Source: Aurelia coerulea (lineage: Eukaryota; Cnidaria; Scyphozoa; Semaeostomeae; Ulmaridae). From it: a stretch of 64,000 bases of DNA. A program made the translations under genes and the position numbers. The notes beneath the pieces were generated by a model. That model was given only the letters and a program-made list of their open reading frames with translations. It ran no database searches and had not been told where the DNA came from. Below are positions 36,201 through 50,450 of this stretch, in pieces (positions within the stretch are counted from its first letter, which is position 1; each line of letters opens with the position of its first letter). The stretch spans positions 498,501-562,500 of the forward strand of contig CM076955.1 in NCBI GenBank assembly GCA_039566865.1, in the 5' to 3' direction.

Positions 36201-39200
36201 TTGAAGTCAGAACACAGTCTAAGGTTGATATCTTATCAATTGATAATGAATAGATCGGATATAAAGCTTGGTTTGATTCAATTCATTCAAAACGAGGTAT
36301 ATATTTTGAAACATTTGAAACCTCATTAGGTTAATGAGGTTCAAATGATAGTAAATTTGTGAGTAATGTTGAAGTCAGAACACAGTCTAAGGTTCAATTC
36401 TGATGAATTGATAATGAATAGATCGGATATAAAGCTTGGTTTGATTCAATTCATTCAAAACAAGGTATATCTTTTGAAACATTTGAAACCTCATTAGGTT
36501 AATGAGGTTCAAATGATAGTAAATTTGTGAGTAATGTTGAAGTCAGAACACAGTCTAAGGTTGATATCTTATCAATTGATAATGAATAGATCGGATATAG
36601 AGCTTGGTTTGATTCAATTCATTCAAAACGAGGTATATATTTTGAAACATTTGAAACCTCATTAGGTTAATGAGGTTCAAATGATTGTAAATTTGTGAGT
36701 AATGTTGAAGTCAGAACACAGTCTAAGGTTGATATCTTATCAATTGATAATGAATAGATCGGATATAAAGCTTGGTTTGATTCAATTCATTCAAAACGAG
36801 GTATATACTTTGAAACATTTGAAACCTCATTAGGTTAATGAGGTTCAAATGATTGTAAATGTATGAGTAATTGAAGTCAGAACACAGTCTAAGGTTGATA
36901 TCTTATCAATTGATAATGAATAGATCGGATATGAAGCTTGGTTTCATTCAATTCATTCAAAACGAGCTATATATTTTGAAACATTTGAAACCTCATTAGG
37001 TTAATGAGGTTCAAATGATTGTAAATTTGTGAGTAATGTTGAAGTCAGAACACAGTCTAAGGTTGATATCTTATCAATTGATAATGAATAGATCGGATAT
37101 AGAGCTTGGTTTGATTCAATTCATTCAAAACGAGGTATATATTTTGAAACATTTGAAACCTCATTAGGTTAATGAGGTTCAAATGATTGTAAATTTGTGA
37201 GTAATGTTGAAGTCAGAACACAGTCTAAGGTTGATATCTTATCAATTGATAATGAATAGATCGGATATAGAGCTTGGTTTGATTCAATTCATTCAAAACG
37301 AGGGATATATTTTGAAACATTTGAAACCTCATTAGGTTAATGAGGTTCAAATGATAGTAAATTTGTGAGTAATGTTGAAGTCAGAACACAGTCTAAGGTT
37401 GATATCTTATCAATTGATAATGAATAGATCGGATATAAAGCTTGGTTTGATTCAATTCATTCAAAACGAGGTATATATTTTGAAACATTTGAAACCTCAT
37501 TAGGTTAATGAGGTTCAAATGATTGTAAATTTGTGAGTAATAAATGAAGTCAGAACACAGTCTAAGGTTGATATCTTATCAATTGATAATGAATAGATCG
37601 GATATAGAGCTTGGTTTGATTCAATTCATTCAAAACGAGGTATATATTTTGAAACATTTGAAACCTCATTAGGTTAATGAGGTTCAAATGATTGTAAATT
37701 TGTGAGTAATGTTGAAGTCAGAACACAGTCTAAGGTTGATATCTTATCAATTGATAATGAATAGATCGGATATAGAGCTTGGTTTGATTCAATTCATTCA
37801 AAACGAGGTATATATTTTGAAACATTTGAAACCTCATTAGGTTAATGAGGTTCAAATGATTGTAAATTTGTGAGTAATGTTGAAGTCAGAACACAGTCTA
37901 AGGTTGATATCTTATCAATTGATAATGAATAGATCGGATATAAAGCTTGGTTTGATTCAATTCATTCAAAACGAGGTATATATTTTGAAACATTTGAAAC
38001 CTCATTAGGTTAATGAGGTTCAAATGATTGTAAATGTATGAGTAATAAATGAAGTCAGAACACAGTCTAAGGTTGATATCTTATCAATTGATAATGAATA
38101 GATCGGATATAAAGCTTGGTTTGATTCAATTCATTCAAAACGAGGTATATATTTTGAAACATTTGAAACCTCATTAGGTTAATGAGGTTCAAATGATTGT
38201 AAATGTATGAGTAATAAATGAAGTCAGAGCACAGTCTAAGGTTGATATCTTATCAATTGATAATGAATAGATCGGATATAGAGCTTGGTTTGATTCAATT
38301 CATTCAAAACGAGGTATATATTTTGAAACATTTGAAACCTCATTAGGTTAATGAGGTTCAAATGATTGTAAATTTGTGAGTAATGTTGAAGTCAGAACAC
38401 AGTCTAAGGTTGATATCTTATCAATTGATAATGAATAGATCGGATATAGAGCTTGGTTTGATTCAATTCATTCAAAACGAGGTATATATTTTGAAACATT
38501 TGAAACCTCATTAGGTTAATGAGGTTCAAATGATAGTAAATTTGTGAGTAATGTTGAAGTCAGAACACAGTCTAAGGTTCAATTCTGATGAATTCATAAT
38601 GAATAGATCGGATATAAAGCTTGGTTTGATTCAATTCATTCAAAACAAGGTATATCTTTTGAAACATTTGAAACCTCATTAGGTTAATGAGGTTCAAATG
38701 ATAGTAAATTTGTGAGTAATGTTGAAGTCAGAACACAGTCTAAGGTTGATATCTTATCAATTGATAATGAATAGATCGGATATAGAGCTTGGTTTGATTC
38801 AATTCATTCAAAACGAGGTATATATTTTGAAACATTTGAAACCTCATTAGGTTAATGAGGTTCAAATGATTGTAAATTTGTGAGTAATGTTGAAGTCAGA
38901 ACACAGTCTAAGGTTGATATCTTATCAATTGATAATGAATAGATCGGATATAAAGCTTGGTTTGATTCAATTCATTCAAAACGAGGTGTATATTTTGAAA
39001 CATTTGAAACCTCATTAGGTTAATGAGGTTCAAATGATTGTAAATGTATGAGTAATAAATGAAGTCAGAACACAGTCTAAGGTTGATATCTTATCAATTG
39101 ATAATGAATAGATCGGATATAAAGCTTGGTTTGATTCAATTCATTCAAAACGAGGTATATATTTTGAAACATTTGAAACCTCATTAGGTTAATGAGGTTC

Positions 39201-42200
39201 AAATGATTGTAAATTTGTGAGTAATGTTGAAGTCAGAACACAGTCTAAGGTTGATATCTTATCAATTGATAATGAATAGATCGGATATAGAGCTTGGTTT
39301 GATTCAATTCATTCAAAACGAGGTATATATTTTGAAACATTTGAAACCTCATTAGGTTAATGAGGTTCAAATGATTGTAAATGTATGAGTAATAAATGAA
39401 GTCAGAACACAGTCTAAGGTTGATATCTTATCAATTGATAATGAATAGATCGGATATAGAGCTTGGTTTGATTCAATTCATTCAAAACGAGGTATATATT
39501 TTGAAACATTTGAAACCTCATTAGGTTAATGAGGTTCAAATGATTGTAAATTTGTGAGTAATGTTGAAGTCAGAACACAGTCTAAGGTTGATATCTTATC
39601 AATTGATAATGAATAGATCGGATATAGAGCTTGGTTTGATTCAATTCATTCAAAACGAGGTATATATTTTGAAACATTTGAAACCTCATTAGGTTAATGA
39701 GGTTCAAATGATAGTAAATTTGTGAGTAATGTTGAAGTCAGAACACAGTCTAAGGTTGATATCTTATCAATTGATAATGAATAGATCGGATATAAAGCTT
39801 GGTTTGATTCAATTCATTCAAAACGAGGTATATATTTTGAAACATTTGAAACCTCATTAGGTTAATGAGGTTCAAATGATTGTAAATGTATGAGTAATAA
39901 ATGAAGTCAGAACACAGTCTAAGGTTGATATCTTATCAATTGATAATGAATAGATCGGATATAAAGCTTGGTTTGATTCAATTCATTCAAAACGAGGTAT
40001 ATATTTTGAAACATTTGAAACCTCATTAGGTTAATGAGGTTCAAATGATTGTAAATGTTGAGAATAATGTTGAAGTCAGAACACAGTCTAAGGTTGATAT
40101 CTTATCAATTGATAATGAATAGATCGGATATAGAGCTTGGTTTGATTCAATTCATTCAAAACGAGGTATATATTTTGAAACATTTGAAACCTCATTAGGT
40201 TAATGAGGTTCAAATGATTGTAAATGTGTGAGTAATGTTGAAGTCAGAACACAGTCTAAGGTTGATATCTTATCAATTGATAATGAATAGATCGGATATA
40301 GAGCTTGGTTTGATTCAATTCATTCAAAACGAGGTATATATTTTGAAACATTTGAAACCTCATTAGGTTAATGAGGTTCAAATGATAGTAAATTTGTGAG
40401 TAATGTTGAAGTCAGAACACAGTCTAAGGTTGATATCTTATCAATTGATAATGAATAGATCGGATATAAAGCTTGGTTTGATTCAATTCATTCAAAACGA
40501 GGTATATATTTTGAAACATTTGAAACCTCATTAGGTTAATGAGGTTCAAATGATTGTAAATTTATGAGTAATAAATGAAGTCAGAACACAGTCTAAGGTT
40601 GATATCTTATCAATTGATAATGAATAGATCGGATATAAAGCTTGGTTTGATTCAATTCATTCAAAACGAGGTATATATTTTGAAACATTTGAAACCTCAT
40701 TAGGTTAATGAGGTTCAAATGATTGTAAATGTATGAGTAATAAATGAAGTCAGAACACAGTCTAAGGTTGATATCTTATCAATTGATAATGAATAGATCG
40801 GATATAGAGCTTGGTTTGATTCAATTCATTCAAAACGAGGGATATATTTTGAAACATTTGAAACCTCATTAGGTTAATGAGGTTCAAATGATTGTAAATG
40901 TATGAGTAATAAATGAAGTCAGAACACAGTCTAAGGTTGATATCTTATCAATTGATAATGAATAGATCGGATATAGAGCTTGGTTTGATTCAATTCATTC
41001 AAAACGAGGTATATATTTTGAAACATTTGAAACCTCATTAGGTTAATGAGGTTCAAATGATAGTAAATTTGTGAGTAATGTTGAAGTCAGAACACAGTCT
41101 AAGGTTGATATCTTATCAATTGATAATGAATAGATCGGATATAAAGCTTGGTTTGATTCAATTCATTCAAAACGAGGTGTATATTTTGAAACATTTGAAA
41201 CCTCATTAGGTTAATGAGGTTCAAATGATTGTAAATGTATGAGTAATAAATGAAGTCAGAACACAGTCTAAGGTTGATATCTTATCAATTGATAATGAAT
41301 AGATCGGATATAAAGCTTGGTTTGATTCAATTCATTCAAAACGAGGTGTATATTTTGAAACATTTGAAACCTCATTAGGTTAATGAGGTTCAAATGATTG
41401 TAAATGTATGAGTAATAAATGAAGTCAGAGCACAGTCTAAGGTTGATATCTTATCAATTGATAATGAATAGATCGGATATATAGCTTGGTTTGATTCAAT
41501 TCATTCAAAACGAGGGATATATTTTGAAACATTTGAAACCTCATTAGGTTAATGAGGTTCAAATGATTGTAAATGTATGAGTAATAAATGAAGTCAGAAC
41601 ACAGTCTAAGGTTGATATCTTATCAATTGATAATGAATAGATCGGATATAGAGCTTGGTTTGATTCAATTCATTCAAAACGAGGTATATATTTTGAAACA
41701 TTTGAAACCTCATTAGGTTAATGAGGTTCAAATGATTGTAAATTTGTGAGTAATGTTGAAGTCAGAACACAGTCTAAGGTTGATATCTTATCAATTGATA
41801 ATGAATAGATCGGATATAAAGCTTGGTTTGATTCAATTCATTCAAAACGAGGTGTATATTTTGAAACATTTGAAACCTCATTAGGTTAATGAGGTTCAAA
41901 TGATAGTAAATTTGTGAGTAATGTTGAAGTCAGAACACAGTCTAAGGTTCAATTCTGATGAATTCATAATGAATAGATCGGATATAAAGCTTGGTTTGAT
42001 TCAATTCATTCAAAACGAGGTATATCTTTTGAAACATTTGAAACCTCATTAGGTTAATGAGGTTCAAATGATAGTAAATTTGTGAGAAGAAAAAAGAAGT
42101 ATGAACACAGTCTAAGGTTGATATCTTATCAATTGATAATGAATAAATCGGATATAAAGCTTGGTTTGATTCAATTCATTCAAAACGAGGTATAGCTTTT

Positions 42201-42440
42201 GAAACATTTGAAACCTCATTAGGTTAATGAGGTTCAAATGATTGTAAATTTGTGAGTAATGTTGAAGTCAGAACACAGTCTAAGGTTGATATCTTATCAA
42301 TTGATAATGAATAGATCGGATATAAAGCTTGGTTTGATTCAATTCATTCAAAACGAGGTATATCTTTTGAAACATTTGAAACCTCATTAGGTTAATGAGG
42401 TTCAAATGATTGTAAATTTGTGAGTAATGTTGAAGTCAGA
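24260..42440 (+). repeat. Sub-block: class A-dominated, most uniform part of the array
   Basis: Nearly all monomers carry GATATCTTATCAATTGAT and CGAGGTATATATTTTG. Class B monomers appear singly (for example 29.33, 31.18, 35.05, 36.39, 38.58 and 41.95 kb). Monomers with GATATAAAGC and GATATAGAGC are interspersed, often alternating. The linker GTATGAGTAATAAATGAAG becomes common after about 37 kb. Confidence 0.8.
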
Positions 42441-45000
42441 ACACAGTCTAAGGTTGAATTCTTATCAATTGATAATGAATAGATCGGATATAAAGCTTGG
42501 TTTGATTCAATTCATTCAAAACGAGGGATATATTTTGAAACATTTGAAACCTCATTAGGTTAATGAGGTTCAAATGATAGTAAATTTGTGAGTAGAAAAT
42601 GAAGTCAGAACACAGTCTAAGGTTAAATCTTATCAATTGATAATGAATAGATCGGATATAAAGCTTGGTTTGATTCAATTCATTCAAAAAAAGGTATATC
42701 TTTTGAAACATTTGAAACCTCATTAGGTTAATGAGGTTCAAATGATAGTAAATTTGTGAGTAATGTTGAAGTCAGAACACAGTCTAAGGTTCAATTCTGA
42801 TGAATTGATAATGAATAGATCGGATATAAAGCTTGGTTTGATTCAATTCATTCAAAACGAGGTATATATTTTGAAACATTTGAAACCTCATTAGGTTAAT
42901 GAGGTTCAAATGATAGTAAATTTGTGAGTAATGTTGAAGTCAGAACACAGTCTAAGGTTCAATTCTGATGAATTGATAATGAATAGATCGGATATAAAGC
43001 TTGGTTTGATTCAATTCATTCAAAACAAGGTATATCTTTTGAAACATTTGAAACCTCATTAGGTTAATGAGGTTCAAATGATAGTAAATTTGTGAGTAAA
43101 GTTGAAGTCAGAACACAGTCTAAGGTTCAATTCTGATGAATTGATAATGAATAGATCGGATATAAAGCTTGATTTGATTCAATTCATTCAAAACGAGGTA
43201 TATCTTTTGAAACATTTGAATCCTCATTAGGTTAATGAGGTTCAAATGATAGTAAATTTGTGAGTAATGTTGAAGTCAGGACACAGTCTAAGGTTCAACT
43301 CTGATGAATTGATAATAATAGATCGGATATAAAGCTTGATGTAATTCAATTCATTCAAAACGAAGTATATCTTTTGTAACATTTGAAACCTCATTAGGTT
43401 AATGAGGTTCAAATGATAGTAAATTTGTGAGTAAAGTTGAAGTCAGAACACAGTCTAAGGTTCAATTCTGATGAATTGATAATGAATAGATCGGATATAA
43501 AGCTTGGTTTGATTCAATTCATTCAAAACGAGGTATATCTTTTGAAACATTTGAAACCTCATTAGGTTAATGAGGTTCAAATGATAGTAAATTTGTGAGT
43601 AAAGTTGAAGTCAGAACACAGTCTAAGGTTTAATTCTGATGAATTGATAATGAATAGATCGGATATAAAGCTTGATGTAATTCAATTCATTCAAAACGAG
43701 GTATATCTTTTGAAACATTTGAATCCTCATTAGGTTAATTAGGTTCAAATGATTGTAAATTTGTGAGTAAAGTTGAAGTCAGAACACAGTCTAAGGTTCA
43801 ATTCTGATGAATTGATAATGAATAGATCGGATATAAAGCTTGGCTTGATTCCATTCATTCAAAACGAGGTATATCTTTTGAAACATTTGAAACCTCATTA
43901 GGTTAATGAGGTTCAAATGATAGTAAATTTGTGAGTAAAGTTGAAGTCAGAACACAGTCTAAGGTTCAATTCTGATGAACTGATAATGAATAGATCGGAT
44001 ATAAAGCTTGGTTTGATTCAATTCATTCAAAACAAGGTATATCTTTTGAAACATTTGAAACCTCATTAGGTTAATGAGGTTCAAATGATAGTAAATTTGT
44101 GAGTAGAAAATGAAGTCAGAACACAGTCTAAGGTTAAATCTTATCAATTGATAATGAATAGATCGGATATAAAGCTTGATTTGATTCAATCCATTCAAAA
44201 TGAGGTATATCTTTTGAAACATTTGAATCCTCATTAGGTTAATGAGGTTCAAATGATAGTAAATTTGTGAGTAATGTTGAAGTCAGAACACAGTCTAAGG
44301 TTCAATTCTGATGAATTGATAATACATAGATCGGATATAAAGCTTGGCTTGATTCCATCCATTCAAAACGAGGTATATATTTTGAAACATTTGAAACCTC
44401 ATTAGGTTAATGAGGTTCAAATGATAGTAAGTTTCTGAGTAATGTTGAAGTCAGAACACAGACTAAGGTTCAATTCTGATGAATTGATAATACATAGATC
44501 GGATATAAAGCTTGGCTTGATTCCATTCATTCAAAACGAGGTATATCTTTTGAAACATTTGAAACCTCATTAGGTTAATGAGGTTCAAATGATAGTAAAT
44601 TTGTGAGTAAAGTTGAAGTCAGAACACAGTCTAAGGTTGATATCTTATCAATTGATAATGAATAGATCGGATATAAAGCTTGGTTTGATTCAATTCATTC
44701 AAAACGAGGTGTATATTTTGAAACATTTGAAACCTCATTAGGTTAATGAGGTTCAAATGATTGTAAATGTATGAGTAATAAATGAAGTCAGAGCACAGTC
44801 TAAGGTTGATATCTTATCAATTGATAATGAATAGATCGGATATAGAGCTTGGTTTGATTCAATTCATTCAAAACGAGGTATATATTTTGAAACATTTGAA
44901 ACCTCATTAGGTTAATGAGGTTCAAATGATTGTAAATGTATGAGTAATAAATGAAGTCAGAGCACAGTCTAAGGTTGATATCTTATCAATTGATAATGAA

Positions 45001-46500
45001 TAGATTCGATATAGAGCTTGGTTTGATTCAATTCATTCAAAACGAGGTATATATTTTGAAACATTTGAAACCTCATTAGGTTAATGAGGTTCAAATGATA
45101 GTAAATTTGTGAGTAATGTTGAAGTCAGAACACAGTCTAAAGGTTGATATCTTATCAATTGATAATGAATAGATCGGATATAAAGCTTGGTTTGATTCAA
45201 TTCATTCAAAACGAGGTGTATACTTTGAAACATTTGAAACCTCATTAGGTTAATGAGGTTCAAATGATTGTAAATGTATGAGTAATAAATGAAGTCAGAG
45301 CACAGTCTAAGGTTGATATCTTATCAATTGATAATGAATAGATCGGATATAAAGCTTGGTTTGATTCAATTCATTCAAAACGAGGTGTATATTTTGAAAC
45401 ATTTGAAACCTCATTAGGTTAATGAGGTTCAAATGATTGTAAATGTATGAGTAATAAATGAAGTCAGAGCACAGTCTAAGGTTGATATCTTATCAATTGA
45501 TAATGAATAGATCGGATATAGAGCTTGGTTTGATTCAATTCATTCAAAACGAGGTATATATTTTGAAACATTTGAAACCTCATTAGGTTAATGAGGTTCA
45601 AATGATTGTAAATGTATGAGTAATAAATGAAGTCAGAGCACAGTCTAAGGTTGATATCTTATCAATTGATAATGAATAGATTCGATATAGAGCTTGGTTT
45701 GATTCAATTCATTCAAAACGAGGTATATATTTTGAAACATTTGAAACCTCATTAGGTTAATGAGGTTCAAATGATAGTAAATTTGTGAGTAATGTTGAAG
45801 TCAGAACACAGTCTAAAGGTTGATATCTTATCAATTGATAATGAATAGATCGGATATAAAGCTTGGTTTGATTCAATTCATTCAAAACGAGGTGTATATT
45901 TTGAAACATTTGAAACCTCATTAGGTTAATGAGGTTCAAATGATTGTAAATGTATGAGTAATAAATGAAGTCAGAGCACAGTCTAAGGTTGATATCTTAT
46001 CAATTGATAATGAATAGATCGGATATAAAGCTTGGTTTGATTCAATTCATTCAAAACGAGGTGTATATTTTGAAACATTTGAAACCTCATTAGGTTAATG
46101 AGGTTCAAATGATTGTAAATGTATGAGTAATAAATGAAGTCAGAGCACAGTCTAAGGTTGATATCTTATCAATTGATAATGAATAGATCGGATATAGAGC
46201 TTGGTTTGATTCAATTCATTCAAAACGAGGTATATATTTTGAAACATTTGAAACCTCATTAGGTTAATGAGGTTCAAATGATAGTAAATGTATGAGTAAT
46301 AAATGAAGTCAGAGCACAGTCTAAGGTTGATATCTTATCAATTGATAATGAATAGATTCGATATAGAGCTTGGTTTGATTCAATTCATTCAAAACGAGGT
46401 ATATATTTTGAAACATTTGAAACCTCATTAGGTTAATGAGGTTCAAATGATTGTAAATTTGTGAGTAATGTTGAAGTCAGAACACAGTCTAAGGTTGATA
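45001..46500 (+). repeat. Four-monomer higher-order repeat, period 676 bp
   Basis: The rare variant TAGATTCGAT occurs at 45001, 45677 and 46353, spaced exactly 676 bp. The inserted A in CTAAAGGTT follows the first two at the same offset. 676 equals four monomers plus 4 bp of indels. Confidence 0.85.
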
Positions 46501-47499
46501 TCTTATCAATTGATAATGAATAGATCGGATATAAAGCCTGGTTTGATTCAATTCATTCAAAACGAGGTGTATATTTTGAAACATTTGAAACCTCATTAGG
46601 TTAATGAGGTTCAAATGATAGTAAATTTGTGAGTAATGTTGAAGTCAGAACACAGTTTAAGGTTCAATTCTGATGAATTCATAATGAATAGATCGGATAT
46701 AAAGCTTGGTTTGATTCAATTCATTCAAAACGATGTATATCTTTTGAAACATTTGAATCCTCATTAGGTTAATGAGGTTCAAATGATAGTAAATTTGTGA
46801 GTAAAGTTGAAGTCAAAACACAGTCTAAGGTTTATTTCTTATCAATTGATAATGAATAGATCGGATATAAAGCTTGGTTTGATTCAATTCATTCAAAACG
46901 AGGGATATATTTTGAAACATTTGAAACCTCATTAGGTTAATGAGGTTCAAATGATAGTAAATTTGTGAGAAGAAAAAAGAAGTATGAACACAGTCTAAGG
47001 TTGATATCTTATCAATTGATAATGAATAGATCGGATATACAGCTTGGTTTGATTCAATTCATTCAAAACGAGGTATATATTTTGAAACATTTGAAACCTC
47101 ATTAGGTTAATGAGGTTCAAATGATTGTAAATTTGTGAGTAATGTTGAAGTCAGAACACAGTCTAAGGTTGATATCTTATCAATTGATAATGAATAGATC
47201 GGATATAAAGCTTGGTTCGATTCAATTCATTCAAAACGAGGTATATATTTTGAAACATTTGAAACCTCATTAGGTTAATGAGGTTCAAATGATTGTAAAT
47301 TTGTGAATAATGTTGAAGTCAGAACACAGTCTAAGGTTTATTTCTTATCAATTGATAATGAATAGATCGGATATAAAGCTTGGTTTGATTCAATTCATTC
47401 AAAACGAGGGATATATTTTGAAACATTTGAAACCTCATTAGGTTAATGAGGTTCAAATGATAGTAAATTTGTGAGTAGAAAATGAAGTCAGAACGCAGT

Positions 47500-50450
47500 C
47501 TAAGGTTAAATCTTATCAATTGATAATGAATAGATCGGATATAAAGCTTGATTTGATTCAATCCATTCAAAATGAGGTATATCTTTTGAAACATTTGAAT
47601 CCTCATTAGGTTAATGAGGTTCAAATGATAGTAAATTTGTGAGTAATGTTGAAGTCAGAACACAGTCTAAGGTTCAATTCTGATGAATTGATAATACATA
47701 GATCGGATATAAAGCTTGGCTTGATTCCATCCATTCAAAACGAGGTATATATTTTGAAACATTTGAAACCTCATTAGGTTAATGAGGTTCAAATGATAGT
47801 AAGTTTCTGAGTAATGTTGAAGTCAGAACACAGACTAAGGTTCAATTCTGATGAATTGATAATACATAGATCGGATATAAAGCTTGGCTTGATTCCATTC
47901 ATTCAAAACGAGGTATATCTTTTGAAACATTTGAAACCTCATTAGGTTAATGAGGTTCAAATGATAGTAAATTTGTGAGTAAAGTTGAAGTCAGAACACA
48001 GTCTAAGGTTCAATTCTGATGAATTGATAATGAATAGATCGGATATAAAGCTTGGTTAGATTCAATTCATTCAAAACGAGGTATATCTTTTGAAACATTT
48101 GAATCCTCATTAGGTTAATGAGGTTCAAATGATAGTAAATTTGTGAGTAATGTTGAAGTCAGGACACAGTCTAAGGTTCAACTCTGATGAATTGATAATA
48201 CATAGATCGGATATAAAGCTTGATTTGATTCAATTCATTCAAAACGAGGTATATCTTTTGAAACATTTGAATCCTCATTAGGTTAATGAGGTTCAAATGA
48301 TAGTAAATTTGTGAGTAAAGTTGAAGTCAGAACACAGTCTAAGGTTTAATTCTGATGAATTGATAATGAATAGATCGGATATAAAGCTTGGCTTGATTCC
48401 ATTCATTCAAAACGAGGTATATCTTTTGAAACATTTGAAACCTCATTAGGTTAATGAGGTTCAAATGATAGTAAATTTGTGAGTAAAGTTGAAGTCAGAA
48501 CACAGTCTAAGGTTCAATTCTGATGAATTGATAATGAATAGATCGGATATAAAGCTTGATTTGATTCAATTCATTCAAAACGAGGTATATCTTTTGAAAC
48601 ATTTGAATCCTCATTAGGTTAATTAGGTTCAAATGATTGTAAATTTGTGAGTAAAGTTGAAGTCAGAACACAGTCTAAGGTTCAATTCTGATGAATTGAT
48701 AATGAATAGATCGGATATAAAGCTTGGCTTGATTCCATTCATTCAAAACGAGGTATATCTTTTGAAACATTTGAAACCTCATTAGGTTAATGAGGTTCAA
48801 ATGATTGTAAATTTGTGAGTAAAGTTGAAGTCAGAACACAGTCTAAGGTTCAATTCTGATGAACTGATAATGAATAGATCGGATATAAAGCTTGGTTTGA
48901 TTCAATTCATTCAAAACAAGGTATATCTTTTGAAACATTTGAAACCTCATTAGGTTAATGAGGTTCAAATGATAGTAAATTTGTGAGTAGAAAATGAAGT
49001 CAGAACACAGTCTAAGGTTAAATCTTATCAATTGATAATGAATAGATCGGATATAAAGCTTGATTTGATTCAATCCATTCAAAATGAGGTATATCTTTTG
49101 AAACATTTGAATCCTCATTAGGTTAATGAGGTTCAAATGATAGTAAATTTGTGAGTAATGTTGAAGTCAGAACACAGTCTAAGGTTCAATTCTGATGAAT
49201 TGATAATACATAGATCGGATATAAAGCTTGGCTTGATTCCATCCATTCAAAACGAGGTATATATTTTGAAACATTTGAAACCTCATTAGGTTAATGAGGT
49301 TCAAATGATAGTAAGTTTCTGAGTAATGTTGAAGTCAGAACACAGACTAAGGTTCAATTCTGATGAATTGATAATACATAGATCGGATATAAAGCTTGGC
49401 TTGATTCCATTCATTCAAAACGAGGTATATCTTTTGAAACATTTGAAACCTCATTAGGTTAATGAGGTTCAAATGATAGTAAATTTGTGAGTAAAGTTGA
49501 AGTCAGAACACAGTCTAAGGTTCAATTCTGATGAATTGATAATGAATAGATCGGATATAAAGCTTGGTTTGATTCAATTCATTCAAAACGAGGTATATCT
49601 TTTGAAACATTTGAATCCTCATTAGGTTAATGAGGTTCAAATGATAGTAAATTTGTGAGTAATGTTGAAGTCAGGACACAGTCTAAGGTTCAACTCTGAT
49701 GAATTGATAATACATAGATCGGATATAAAGCTTGATTTGATTCAATTCATTCAAAACGAGGTATATCTTTTGAAACATTTGAATCCTCATTAGGTTAATG
49801 AGGTTCAAATGATAGTAAATTTGTGAGTAAAGTTGAAGTCAGAACACAGTCTAAGGTTTAATTCTGATGAATTGATAATGAATAGATCGGATATAAAGCT
49901 TGGCTTGATTCCATTCATTCAAAACGAGGTATATCTTTTGAAACATTTGAAACCTCATTAGGTTAATGAGGTTCAAATGATAGTAAATTTGTGAGTAAAG
50001 TTGAAGTCAGAACACAGTCTAAGGTTCAATTCTGATGAATTGATAATGAATAGATCGGATATAAAGCTTGATTTGATTCAATTCATTCAAAACGAGGTAT
50101 ATCTTTTGAAACATTTGAATCCTCATTAGGTTAATTAGGTTCAAATGATTGTAAATTTGTGAGTAAAGTTGAAGTCAGAACACAGTCTAAGGTTCAATTC
50201 TGATGAATTGATAATGAATAGATCGGATATAAAGCTTGGCTTGATTCCATTCATTCAAAACGAGGTATATCTTTTGAAACATTTGAAACCTCATTAGGTT
50301 AATGAGGTTCAAATGATAGTAAATTTGTGAGTAAAGTTGAAGTCAGAACACAGTCTAAGGTTCAATTCTGATGAACTGATAATGAATAGATCGGATATAA
50401 AGCTTGGTTTGATTCAATTCATTCAAAACAAGGTATATCTTTTGAAACAT
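47500..50450 (+). repeat. Nine-monomer higher-order repeat, period 1512 bp
   Basis: Rare variants recur 1512 bp (9 x 168) apart: GTTTCTGAG at 47803 and 49315, AGGACACAG at 48161 and 49673, GAACTG at 48861 and 50373. A related but shifted copy lies at 43.9-44.6 kb. Confidence 0.85.
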